DNA from: Gammaproteobacteria bacterium
Lineage (GTDB): Bacteria; Pseudomonadota; Gammaproteobacteria; Steroidobacterales; GCA-2729495
NCBI GenBank assembly: GCA_030426355.1
Contig: JAUHYQ010000005.1
Location: forward strand, 124,001-188,000
Direction: 5' to 3'
DNA length: 64,000 nucleotides
Each line of letters opens with the position of its first letter. Position 1 is the stretch's first letter. Shown one piece after another: positions 24,593-33,064 of the stretch. The position numbers and the translations under genes are program-made. Below the pieces are notes generated by a model, which worked only from the letters and a program-made list of their open reading frames with translations, made no database searches and was not told the origin of the DNA.

Positions 24593-26950
24593 CTATCTTT
24601 CGTAAATGGTGCCTGTTGCCAGCCCTTCATCGGCATTAACGACATTATTGCTTTGGGCAGCCACTCTAAGCGTAAATTTCTCGGTACCTTCGTTTAACCC
24701 ATCTTCGTGCAGTTTCACAAAAATCGTCTTCTGCGTACTTCCTGCGGGGATGATCCGGATTCCACGCTTGCTCTCGAAGTCCTGATCTTCTGTGGCGCTA
24801 CCATTAATTGTCGTAATGTTAATTCTGACGTCGTTTTGTGTGGGGCTCGACAGCTTGACCTTGAATCTTGCATACCCGCCCTCAACGCCAGCCGCGTTCC
24901 CTATTGTGAGCCGCGCCTTATTGTCCAGATCATCGTTGTCAACAATTATGCCCAGGGCTTCGGATTTTCCATCAGTGAGCTTTGCGTTGGTGGGGTTTGA
25001 CAATCTAAGCCGTAGCTTTTCATTGAGTTCGATCGTTTCGTCATCAACAGTTTGTACCCAGATGGTTCTTTCAGTTTGGCCAGCAGCCAGCATGCGAGGA
25101 CCACCTTTCGGCAAGTAATCATCTGGCGAATTAGCCGTGCCATCAATTGTCTGGACATTAAAGGTAACATTATCGGGCGTTGGCTTAGACAGCTTCACTT
25201 TGAACTTTAGGTAGTTCCCCTCCTTGGCGGACGGTCGGTTGTCAATGCTCAATAGTGCTGGCTGCGTATCGGCTCGGCGCAATACAAATATACTGAAGCT
25301 GTTTTCAGGCCGGTCATATAAACGCAGCAAAATGTCACCGCGATTGTTAATCGCCGTGACCTCGGGTAGTTCGTAACCACCAAGGTCGACCAAATCATCG
25401 ATAAATAATGTAGGGCCATTTGCCGGCTTAACAAAGGCCCTCCCAAGGTAGTGGCCAGTCATGTCCCCCGCATCATTCAATCCGATTATGCGTTCAGTGG
25501 CGTAAATTCTTGATTCTGTGCCTTCCGATGTGCGGGTCAATCCATAGCTGACACGTGGCTGGCACTCAGGGTTGCACTCGATACGATGAAAATTTCCAAA
25601 GGCGCCATAGATGCTGTGTAGTCCATACCATTGATAGCCAACTTCGATTTCGTTGATATCGAAGTTGGACCAGCTGCCACTGGTAAACGCGCGCGGCTCG
25701 CCGTCAATCACCAGATCAGTGGCCCAGTCCGAAGTGACGTCTCCAGGCCCAAACCATGTATAGGCCAGCCAGTTCCCGTTCTGTGCGAGGCCCGTTGGAA
25801 TGGGGGAAGTCAGCTCATCACCGTCTATAGTTTCCGCAGCCCCTTCGGCAGTTAGTAATCCTGCGCCTGGAAAGTGACGGATCGCCGATGTTGGGTCGAG
25901 CCAGCCGGTATACAAAACCGTAATATCTCCGGCATCGTTAATATGGTGGCCAGAGCCGATACGCGAACCTTCCTTACCCGCAGTGCCGGTTGGAAACTCG
26001 AGTTCATGCATTATGTTGTTATTGTACAAAAAGCCAAACCAGCTGCCTCGCTGACTTTGCCTGCTGCCTTCACCCATTGACGTTCCAGCAATATCCCCGG
26101 CATTGTTGATCGAAAATGCGCATGATTCGCCGCTGTTATCGGAATTCAATGTGCCTAGCGAGTGCAAACCAGCGTCGTCAAATAAGAATGCTTTCTGCTC
26201 GCCGCCAAACAGAGTGCAGCCGACAACCTGCCCGAGGTCATTGATATCATTTGCTTCGACCTTAGGCCTTTCATTGCCAGCGCGGACGTGGGTTGCGATG
26301 CGTTCTAGTGTATAAACCGGTGCCGATTGCATTTGCGATATCACATCACCATCAGCAACCGGCCATACTTTCGGATTCGACTGCGGATCCAGGTACGGGG
26401 AATAAAACTCGAACTCGCATTTTTCACCCTCAAACTGATAACTGTTAAATGAGTAGGATGGGCCGAGGGCATTGTCGTAATTTCTGACAACCGGGCCTTC
26501 ATATACGTAGCAGTTTCGGCCAACATTGTGGAAGGGTCCCGTATTCGTAAGGCTGCCTCCATGAGCAACCGATGTATTCCCAAGTGTTTGAGTATAAAGA
26601 TGTTCAAGCTCGCCGCTTGTGCTTCCCAGATTGGGGTTCGACTGATCAGGCAGTCGCCACGACGAAACGCCTAAATGATGCGTGCCACGCAGAAAGTTGA
26701 TTACTTCGAGTTGAGCTTCAGGCGGTCTTAACGCGCTCAAGTAGGCCTGCTTTTCGCCGGTATACAGGTAGTCGGCATTCGCGAGCCAGGTAATATCCAG
26801 CTGAGTATCGTAGTAGGCATCTGCCACTCCGTCGTTATTCAGGTCGCGCGGCTTGAGCGTCGTCTCCCACGTTCCCTGGCCGGGTATCCCGTCTGCAAGC
26901 GCAAGGCTGGACAGGACAAACAGAGCAGCAATTTGTATTGCGGATTTCAC
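24593..26950 (-). CDS. Large secreted protein with DUF1566-like, HAF-repeat and two Calx-beta domains
   Basis: GTG at 26950 is preferred: AGGTGG lies just upstream and it gives a normal signal peptide (MKSAIQIAALFVLSSLALADG); two GTG codons further upstream would add a polar tail. The product has 785 residues. An N-terminal region (D..LDITWLANADY ... SWRLPDQ) resembles Lcl/DUF1566 modules. A middle section has HAF-type repeats (FLFDDAGLHSLGTL ... SINNAGDIAG). Two tandem Calx-beta domains of about 105 residues form the C-terminus (INGSATEDQDFE... / IDGTANSPDDYL...), likely binding calcium. No membrane anchor is visible at the C-terminus. It is probably an extracellular or surface protein; function unknown. 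Confidence 0.8.
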   Translation of the reverse strand: MKSAIQIAALFVLSSLALADGIPGQGTWETTLKPRDLNNDGVADAYYDTQLDITWLANADYLYTGEKQAYLSALRPPEAQLEVINFLRGTHHLGVSSWRLPDQSNPNLGSTSGELEHLYTQTLGNTSVAHGGSLTNTGPFHNVGRNCYVYEGPVVRNYDNALGPSYSFNSYQFEGEKCEFEFYSPYLDPQSNPKVWPVADGDVISQMQSAPVYTLERIATHVRAGNERPKVEANDINDLGQVVGCTLFGGEQKAFLFDDAGLHSLGTLNSDNSGESCAFSINNAGDIAGTSMGEGSRQSQRGSWFGFLYNNNIMHELEFPTGTAGKEGSRIGSGHHINDAGDITVLYTGWLDPTSAIRHFPGAGLLTAEGAAETIDGDELTSPIPTGLAQNGNWLAYTWFGPGDVTSDWATDLVIDGEPRAFTSGSWSNFDINEIEVGYQWYGLHSIYGAFGNFHRIECNPECQPRVSYGLTRTSEGTESRIYATERIIGLNDAGDMTGHYLGRAFVKPANGPTLFIDDLVDLGGYELPEVTAINNRGDILLRLYDRPENSFSIFVLRRADTQPALLSIDNRPSAKEGNYLKFKVKLSKPTPDNVTFNVQTIDGTANSPDDYLPKGGPRMLAAGQTERTIWVQTVDDETIELNEKLRLRLSNPTNAKLTDGKSEALGIIVDNDDLDNKARLTIGNAAGVEGGYARFKVKLSSPTQNDVRINITTINGSATEDQDFESKRGIRIIPAGSTQKTIFVKLHEDGLNEGTEKFTLRVAAQSNNVVNADEGLATGTIYER

Positions 26951-27040
26951 TGGCGCCACCTGTGGCACAGGACAAGTCGATTGTCACTATACCCTTTCAT
27001 CGCCAAAGGAAGTAGGCGACATAATCTGCCGCTTGATTGC

Positions 27041-27601
27041 TTAAAGCATGTCAGCCAGATAGTCGCGCGTGATCCGCTCCCATTCCAGCTTCAACCAAGG
27101 CGTATAGATTTCACCGTTGGTTTCGATCTCGCGCGTCAGTTCCGCCGGACTGATAAATCTCCAGTCAGCAATTTCGTCGGGATTGATATCGAGCATCCCG
27201 TCAAAGTGCCCGGCGAAGACCCAGCAGTTCTCGTGTTCCGAACCGACATCACCAAACCGGGCCTGATAAACAAACTTGTACAAATAGCGCAACTCGCATG
27301 TAACGCCGAGTTCTTCGCGAATCCGCCGGTGCGCCGCATCCAGCGTGTCTTCGCCAAGGCGTGGGTGGCTGCAGCAACTGTTAGCCCAGTACCCACCCCA
27401 AAGCATTTTATTCGCGCTGCGTTGCTGAATCAGCAGTTCGCCAGCAGGATTAAACAAAAAAACCGAGAACGCCCGGTGCAGCAGTCCGTCACCGAGATGA
27501 CAATCGACTTTTTCCTCTGCGCCAATTTCATTGTCGTCCGCATCGACCAGTATCAAAGTGTCGGGTATGTTCTTGCGCGCGGCAGCATTGACGATGCTCA
27601 A
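27041..27601 (-). CDS. idi: Isopentenyl-diphosphate delta-isomerase, type I
   Basis: 186 residues of the Nudix-fold type I enzyme, converting IPP to DMAPP. Signature SCCSHPR holds the catalytic Cys and a metal-binding His; the Nudix-like helix has IREELG, and a later EHENCW carries the second glutamate pair. The start is TTG at 27601, overlapping the TGA of the upstream HMG-CoA reductase-mevalonate kinase gene (TTGA), with GGAGG nine bases before it. This coupling places it in a mevalonate-pathway operon, where an isomerase is essential because that route yields only IPP. Confidence 0.95.
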   Translation of the reverse strand: MSIVNAAARKNIPDTLILVDADDNEIGAEEKVDCHLGDGLLHRAFSVFLFNPAGELLIQQRSANKMLWGGYWANSCCSHPRLGEDTLDAAHRRIREELGVTCELRYLYKFVYQARFGDVGSEHENCWVFAGHFDGMLDINPDEIADWRFISPAELTREIETNGEIYTPWLKLEWERITRDYLADML

Positions 27602-29862
27602 GTCAGCGAACCTCCGACGGTAAAGGCCAGCGCTTCATAGCCGCGTGCTTCCAGCGCCTTGCGAATATTCTGGCTGGCAGTCTCGTCACTTGCTAGTGCA
27701 AGCATGGCTCCGCCGCCGCCACCGCCGGTCAGTTTCGCACCCAGTGCGCCGGCTGCACGTGCTATTTCAATCAGCTTCTCGAGTTCCGGTGTGGATACCT
27801 GCAAGGCATTCAGCAACCCCTGATTAATATTCATCAACTCGCCCAGATCACGCAGACGGCCTTCCTGTATGGCTGATACAGCCTGCAGAGCGAGGCTGTC
27901 AATGTCATCAAACATCTTGTCGTAAACTTTTGGCAGCCGTTCATAGGCGGAACGCACATTACCCACCGTTTTGGCGGTAAGTCCCTGTGTATGTGTCATG
28001 CCGACCACCACTGAAAGCGGCTCAGGAACATTCAGCAGTTCGATCAGCGGTGGCACACCGGTGCGATACACCAGGGGTTTGCCGTAAGTGGCCAAAGTGT
28101 TGTCGATCCCGCTCGGTTGACCGTGGGCAATCTGTTCAGATTTGAACGCGAGTTTGTTGACGGCATCGTCGTCAAGGCCGAGCTTGAAATGAATATTCAG
28201 GGCGCGAACAATGGCCACTGCCAGCGCGGCCGAGCCGCCCAGCCCCATGCCACGCGGCACATCGGGGAATACCTCGATGCGCATACCGCGCTTGGCCAGG
28301 CCCAGCTCATCCAGAATGGTGCCCGCAGCTTTTTCAAACGAACGCCGCTGTTCCGGTGGTTTGGCGAGTTCGTACTCAACACCCCAACGAGGGATCAGTA
28401 ATTGCACCCCGCGGTCGGTGTCTTCAATAAGCGCCCGCATAGTCAGTGGTAAAGGGCAGGCTATGGCATGCCGTCCGTAAACCACTGAGTGCTCACCCAG
28501 CAGGATGACTTTGCCATACCCGACACCCAGTTCCGCATCGGTTTTTTGCAGGATTTTTGATGAGGCACCCGGCGCCGATTCCTGCAGTTCCTCAAGAATT
28601 TGTTTGGCACGCCATACTTTGATGTCGCCACTGCGCAGCAGCCGCTCGAGCACTTTTTCAAACATCTGCGGCGGCGTGCCCGCGGCTTTCACCACGGTAC
28701 GCGCATGCAGGGTCATATGGCCCTGTTGTATGCCGTCGGTAGCCAGCGCGCGAAGTGCCGAAAAGTTCTGGGCCAGCCCCGCCGCAGCCATAACTTCGGC
28801 CAGTTCGGTGGCCGACTGCACGCCCAGCAAGCGCAAATTAACCGCGACACTGGGATTTGATTCCAGCGGACCGCCGACCGTGCCTACTTTAAGCGGCAGC
28901 TCAATCTCCCCGTGCAGGTTGCCGTCCTCATCCTGCTGCCAACGGGACAGCGCTGTGTACCGACCGCTGGAACTGGCCCATGCATGCGCGCCGGCTTCGA
29001 GTGCACGCCAGTCATTGCCTGTCGCCAAAGCTATAGCATCAATGCCATTCATGATCCCCTTGTTGTGCGTGGCAGCCCGGTACGGGTCCACCTGGGCAAA
29101 ATCCGAGGCGATGATGATGCCATCCCGAACCTGTTCGCCTGTGTAGCCGCGCCCTTCGAGCACCTCCACCGGTAAGGTCACTTCGGCGCGCGCTACGGCG
29201 CGATCGGTAAGGTTAGAAAGAATGCGCAGAAACACTTTCCCTTCGGTCAGGGATTCAATCAGTGAAGCGACACCTTCGCACATGCCGTTGACCAGATTTG
29301 CGCCCATCGCGTCACGAGTGTCGACGTGCAGATGGATTACCAGCATTTCGCCATCAAAGGACGGCAGGGGATACGTGCGCATGTCGAGGCCGACAGCCCC
29401 GCCACCTCGCGCCACCATGCGCGGGTGAAAACTGTTGGCGAGGTCTATTACCTTTTGTTTGGCAGATTCGACGGCATTAATCGCGGCATCCATGTCAGGG
29501 ATTTCCACCACCTGGATCTGACCGGTTAGAACGGGGTCGGTGGAGGAGGTGCGATAGCCGCCGGTGGCGCGCGCCATTTTTGCGGCCGAACTGATAGCGG
29601 CAACAATGGAGGGTTCTTCCACAACCATCGGAATGACATAGTCTTTCGAGTTGATCAGGAAATTGAGGCCGAGGCCGATCGGCAGACCCATTACGCCGAT
29701 CACATTCTCAATCATTTTGTCGGCGGCGTTCAGTCCCAGCGTGTGCTTTCCACTCAGCAGGGTCTGATAGTCTGCGTCGCTTAGCAGACCGCGTTCATGC
29801 ACGGCCGCAACGCGTTCATCGACTGACATCTTGTAAAAGTGCGGAATCCTTGATCGATCCAC
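27598..29862 (-). CDS. Fused class II HMG-CoA reductase and mevalonate kinase
   Basis: GTG 29862 has GGAG seven bases upstream and gives 754 aa (another GTG lies 18 nt further up). Residues 1-420 are a class II HMG-CoA reductase: ENVIG (52-56), EEPS with Glu83, DAMGAN (184-189), Lys268 in HNKGIMNGID, Asp284, and His382 in GHM; these align within one residue of Glu83, Lys267, Asp283 and His381 of the Pseudomonas mevalonii enzyme. After a short helical linker, residues 446-754 form a GHMP mevalonate kinase: GKVILLGEHSVVYG (450-463), PRGMGLGGSAA (536-546), catalytic Asp587 in PSGID, and a six-Gly loop (713-718). Both active sites look complete, so HMG-CoA would go to 5-phosphomevalonate on one chain. 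The pathway's other genes are not in the window. Confidence 0.95.
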   Translation of the reverse strand: MDRSRIPHFYKMSVDERVAAVHERGLLSDADYQTLLSGKHTLGLNAADKMIENVIGVMGLPIGLGLNFLINSKDYVIPMVVEEPSIVAAISSAAKMARATGGYRTSSTDPVLTGQIQVVEIPDMDAAINAVESAKQKVIDLANSFHPRMVARGGGAVGLDMRTYPLPSFDGEMLVIHLHVDTRDAMGANLVNGMCEGVASLIESLTEGKVFLRILSNLTDRAVARAEVTLPVEVLEGRGYTGEQVRDGIIIASDFAQVDPYRAATHNKGIMNGIDAIALATGNDWRALEAGAHAWASSSGRYTALSRWQQDEDGNLHGEIELPLKVGTVGGPLESNPSVAVNLRLLGVQSATELAEVMAAAGLAQNFSALRALATDGIQQGHMTLHARTVVKAAGTPPQMFEKVLERLLRSGDIKVWRAKQILEELQESAPGASSKILQKTDAELGVGYGKVILLGEHSVVYGRHAIACPLPLTMRALIEDTDRGVQLLIPRWGVEYELAKPPEQRRSFEKAAGTILDELGLAKRGMRIEVFPDVPRGMGLGGSAALAVAIVRALNIHFKLGLDDDAVNKLAFKSEQIAHGQPSGIDNTLATYGKPLVYRTGVPPLIELLNVPEPLSVVVGMTHTQGLTAKTVGNVRSAYERLPKVYDKMFDDIDSLALQAVSAIQEGRLRDLGELMNINQGLLNALQVSTPELEKLIEIARAAGALGAKLTGGGGGGAMLALASDETASQNIRKALEARGYEALAFTVGGSLT

Positions 29863-29994
29863 GGGATGGCTCCATGCCACTGGTTAACAGCGCAATTGTC
29901 CCTGCTGCAAGCGGACTCTGCAAATGGGATGCAATCGGGCCGGTCGGATGCCACAATCGGCGCCATACAAGGTTTGCAGGCACTCTCCTGACCT

Positions 29995-31704
29995 ATGGAA
30001 GCTTTCTGGTTAAAGCACTACCCCGACGGGGTACCGCATAAATTGGAGCTGGATCCGGCGCGCACGCTGATTGACTGGATTGAGACAGCGCTGGCGCGCT
30101 GGCACGATCGTCCGGCGTTCACCAATATGGGGCATAACCTGAGCTTTGGTGAGGTCGACGAGCTCAGTCAGCGATTCGCGGCGTATCTGCAAACCGAGGC
30201 AGGCTTGCAGCAGGGTGATCGTGTGGCCCTGATGTTACCGAATCTGCTGCAGTATCCAATCGCGCTACTGGGGTGTCTGCGGGCCGGCATGGTTGTGGTC
30301 AACGTCAATCCGCTCTACACCGCTCGGGAGCTTAAGCACCAACTGCAGGACTCGGGCGCAAAAGCCATTGTCATTTTTGCCGGCAGCGCCCATGTGCTCA
30401 CTAAAGTCATCGCAGAAACGAACGTCGAACATACGGTGATTACAAACGTAGGCGACATGCTGCCAGCACCTAAACGACAGTTGGTGAACCTCTATGTGCG
30501 CTACATTCGGCGCGGCATCCGCTCGTATCGTCTGCCAAAGGCGAGACCCTTCGACGCCATTATGGCGTGTGCGGCCAATGGCTACGTGCGTCCACGGGAG
30601 ATGCGCGGCAGCGATCTGGCGGCACTGCAATACACCGGTGGTACTACCGGGATAGCAAAAGGTGCCATGCTGAGTCACGGTAATTTGCTGGCGAATGTCG
30701 CACAGGTGAATAGCTGGTTTGGCCGCAATGATGTACCCGGCGCGGAGATCATTATCACAGCCTTGCCTCTGTATCACGTCTATGCACTGACCGTGAATTG
30801 TCTGGCATTTTTTGAGAAGGGCGGTCTCAACGTGCTCATAACGGATCCGCGCGATACGGCGGGCATGATCAAAGAGATGTCGCGCTGGCCCTTTACCGCC
30901 ATTACCGGGGTCAATACCTTGTTTCAGAGCCTGGTGCATCACCCCGATTTTTCGCGCCTCAATTTTTCCACGCTCAAAGTCGTTTCGGCGGGCGGCATGG
31001 CGATGCAAAAGGCAACGGCGCTGATATGGACCGAAATCACCGGTACCTGCGTGATTGAGGGTTACGGCTTGTCCGAAACATCGCCGGTGGTGTCATCAAA
31101 CCCCCTGGATTTGGGCGAGTTCAACGGCAGCGTCGGGTTGCCCTTGCCGAACACGGAAGTTTCCGTGCGTGACGATGATGGTAATGAAGTGCCGGTGGGT
31201 GAGGCGGGCGAATTATTCGTGCGTGGGCCGCAGGTCATGTTGGGGTATTGGAATAAGCCGGATGCAACAGCAGCGGTATTGTCCGCCGACGGGTTTCTTG
31301 AAACCGGTGATATGGCGACCATTGATGAACGCGGCTACATACGCATCGTGGATCGCAAGAAAGACATCATCATAGTATCGGGCTTTAATGTGTATCCGAA
31401 TGAAATTGAAGACGTGGTGACCACCCACCCCGATGTGATGGAAGCCGCCGTCATTGGTGTATCGGGTGACGACTCTGGTGAGGCCGTAAAGTTGTTTGCA
31501 GTAAAACGCGCCGGCGCCGATTTAAGCCCCAAGCGCTTGCGCCGCTGGTGCAAGCAGAACATGACCCCGTACAAAGTGCCTACCTACGTTGAGTTTGTCA
31601 GCTCGCTGCCGAAATCCAACGTTGGCAAAGTCTTGCGGCGTGAGCTACGTCAGAAGGACGAGCAAGCGTGGGCAGGCAAAACGCGGGAACCCACGGGCTC
31701 CTAG
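29995..31704 (+). CDS. fadD: Long-chain fatty acid-CoA ligase FadD
   Basis: 569 residues. It activates fatty acids with ATP to acyl-adenylate and then acyl-CoA. The adenylate-forming motifs are present: YTGGTTGIAKG (from residue 213), EGYGLSETSPV, and the hinge DRKKDIIIVSGFNVYPNEIE, followed by the C-terminal lysine in PKSNVGKVLRREL. It is divergent from the HMG-CoA reductase fusion, 132 bp away, and near crotonase and MaoC genes, so fatty acid breakdown is a fair guess. Confidence 0.93.
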   Translation: MEAFWLKHYPDGVPHKLELDPARTLIDWIETALARWHDRPAFTNMGHNLSFGEVDELSQRFAAYLQTEAGLQQGDRVALMLPNLLQYPIALLGCLRAGMVVVNVNPLYTARELKHQLQDSGAKAIVIFAGSAHVLTKVIAETNVEHTVITNVGDMLPAPKRQLVNLYVRYIRRGIRSYRLPKARPFDAIMACAANGYVRPREMRGSDLAALQYTGGTTGIAKGAMLSHGNLLANVAQVNSWFGRNDVPGAEIIITALPLYHVYALTVNCLAFFEKGGLNVLITDPRDTAGMIKEMSRWPFTAITGVNTLFQSLVHHPDFSRLNFSTLKVVSAGGMAMQKATALIWTEITGTCVIEGYGLSETSPVVSSNPLDLGEFNGSVGLPLPNTEVSVRDDDGNEVPVGEAGELFVRGPQVMLGYWNKPDATAAVLSADGFLETGDMATIDERGYIRIVDRKKDIIIVSGFNVYPNEIEDVVTTHPDVMEAAVIGVSGDDSGEAVKLFAVKRAGADLSPKRLRRWCKQNMTPYKVPTYVEFVSSLPKSNVGKVLRRELRQKDEQAWAGKTREPTGS

Positions 31705-31724
31705 CGCGTTGTGCGCGCTGCCAG

Positions 31725-32489
31725 CTATTTTTTGAGTGCGCCGGCCGCTGCTTCCCAGTGGTCGTCATCCACCCACGCAGTAACAAATCCGTCGCGCGCG
31801 ATATCCGTCAGTTCTTCATGCAATTGCCGTCGCCGTGAGGCGGCGGTCGCCTTGTAGCCGCGCAATACATTAATACTTTTATTGCTGTAGTTCGCGATAA
31901 AGGTATCGGTAAATGCGGTGAAGTCGTCACCGGCCGGGCAGACCGCCTCATACAACCTCATGTTGAGGGCTTCTTCTGCGGACAAGCGTTTTCCTGCGCA
32001 CAGAATTCCCAGAGCCGCGCTGTTGCCGATGGCATTGATCAAATCAATGCCGCCACCCCATGCCGTGGTCACTGCCAGGCGTGATTGAATCAGGCCAAGG
32101 TCGGCATGCGCCGCGCCGATGCGCAAGTCACAAGCCATGGCAAGCTCCGCGCCGCCACCGAGCGCGACGCCATTCATTGCGCCGATTACGGGGACCGGAA
32201 AATAGCGGATTTCATCCAGCACCTCATGCACGCGCGATGACATGGCACGTGCCTCTGCTTTACTGCGCAGCGCATCGAGTTCTTTGAGATCACCGCCCGC
32301 TGCGAAGGCTTTTTCGCCAGCTCCGGTGATTAGCGCGCATTTAACAGAGCTGCTGCGGTGAGCGCGGAAACTTGCACCTATTTCATCCATCAGGCCGAGG
32401 CTGAGCGCATTGCGTTTCTCGGGGCGGTTGATGGTGACACGCAGTACCTCGCCCTCGACCTTTACAATTAGTTGATTGCTCGCTGTCAC
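31725..32489 (-). CDS. Crotonase-fold enzyme (enoyl-CoA hydratase/isomerase family)
   Basis: 254 residues starting with GTG at 32489. The oxyanion loop (KAFAAGGDLKE, about 60-70) and GGGAELAMACDLRIG with Glu115 (the equivalent of Glu144 of rat hydratase) are present. The second acid (rat Glu164, in a PE pair) is replaced by Gln135 in LGLIQSRLAV, followed by AWGGG. It therefore may not be a hydratase; isomerase or acyl-CoA decarboxylase activity is possible. It lies 14 bp downstream of the MaoC gene in the same direction. Confidence 0.85.
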   Translation of the reverse strand: MTASNQLIVKVEGEVLRVTINRPEKRNALSLGLMDEIGASFRAHRSSSVKCALITGAGEKAFAAGGDLKELDALRSKAEARAMSSRVHEVLDEIRYFPVPVIGAMNGVALGGGAELAMACDLRIGAAHADLGLIQSRLAVTTAWGGGIDLINAIGNSAALGILCAGKRLSAEEALNMRLYEAVCPAGDDFTAFTDTFIANYSNKSINVLRGYKATAASRRRQLHEELTDIARDGFVTAWVDDDHWEAAAGALKK

Positions 32490-32503
32490 GGCAGTAATCC
32501 GGT

Positions 32504-32971
32504 CTAAAAGTACAGTCGCATGATGGCTTCAGCTATGCAGGCGGGGCGATCCTGACCTTCGACCTCGACCGTGTATTTTTCCACCAGTTCGATGCTGCCT
32601 TTAACTTCCTCGGCAGATAACAGCTCGCAACGTGCGCGGATGCGGCTGCCGGCGCGCACTGCGGCTGGAAAGCGCAACTTGTTCAGGCCGTAGTTAATGA
32701 CATTCTTGGCGCCCGGAAAAAGTGGCCTGGATTCATCTACAAGACCCCGCAAATACGGATACAGCGACAACGTAAAGTAGCCATGCGCAATGGTGCCCCC
32801 GTAAGGCGATTCTTTTGCAGCACGTGCTACGTCAATATGGATCCATTGCTTGTCAAAAGTGGCGGCGCCAAAGGCGTTGATCATTTCCTGAGTCATGTCC
32901 AGCCAGTCGCTGACATGGGTTTCCTGACCGACTTGTTGCTGCAATTCATCGAGTGCGTTGGCGAGGCTCAT
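32504..32971 (-). CDS. MaoC-family (R)-specific enoyl-CoA hydratase-like protein
   Basis: 155 residues from ATG 32971, behind AGGAGAAC; an upstream in-frame ATG lacks such a site. It is a single hot-dog domain. The hydratase-2 motif is seen as FDKQWIHIDVARA (Asp and His of the catalytic D-x4-H type) plus the Gly-rich IAHGYFTLSL. It would hydrate trans-2-enoyl-CoA to the R-3-hydroxyacyl form, or serve a related thioester. It is paired with the crotonase gene. Confidence 0.9.
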   Translation of the reverse strand: MSLANALDELQQQVGQETHVSDWLDMTQEMINAFGAATFDKQWIHIDVARAAKESPYGGTIAHGYFTLSLYPYLRGLVDESRPLFPGAKNVINYGLNKLRFPAAVRAGSRIRARCELLSAEEVKGSIELVEKYTVEVEGQDRPACIAEAIMRLYF

Positions 32972-33064
32972 GTTGTTCTCCTGCTTGCTGAGCATCTGTA
33001 GAGGACGCAGATGCTAGCAGATTGGCGCACGCGGTTGTTGCGGACCCTATGCGCCCTCAGCTGC

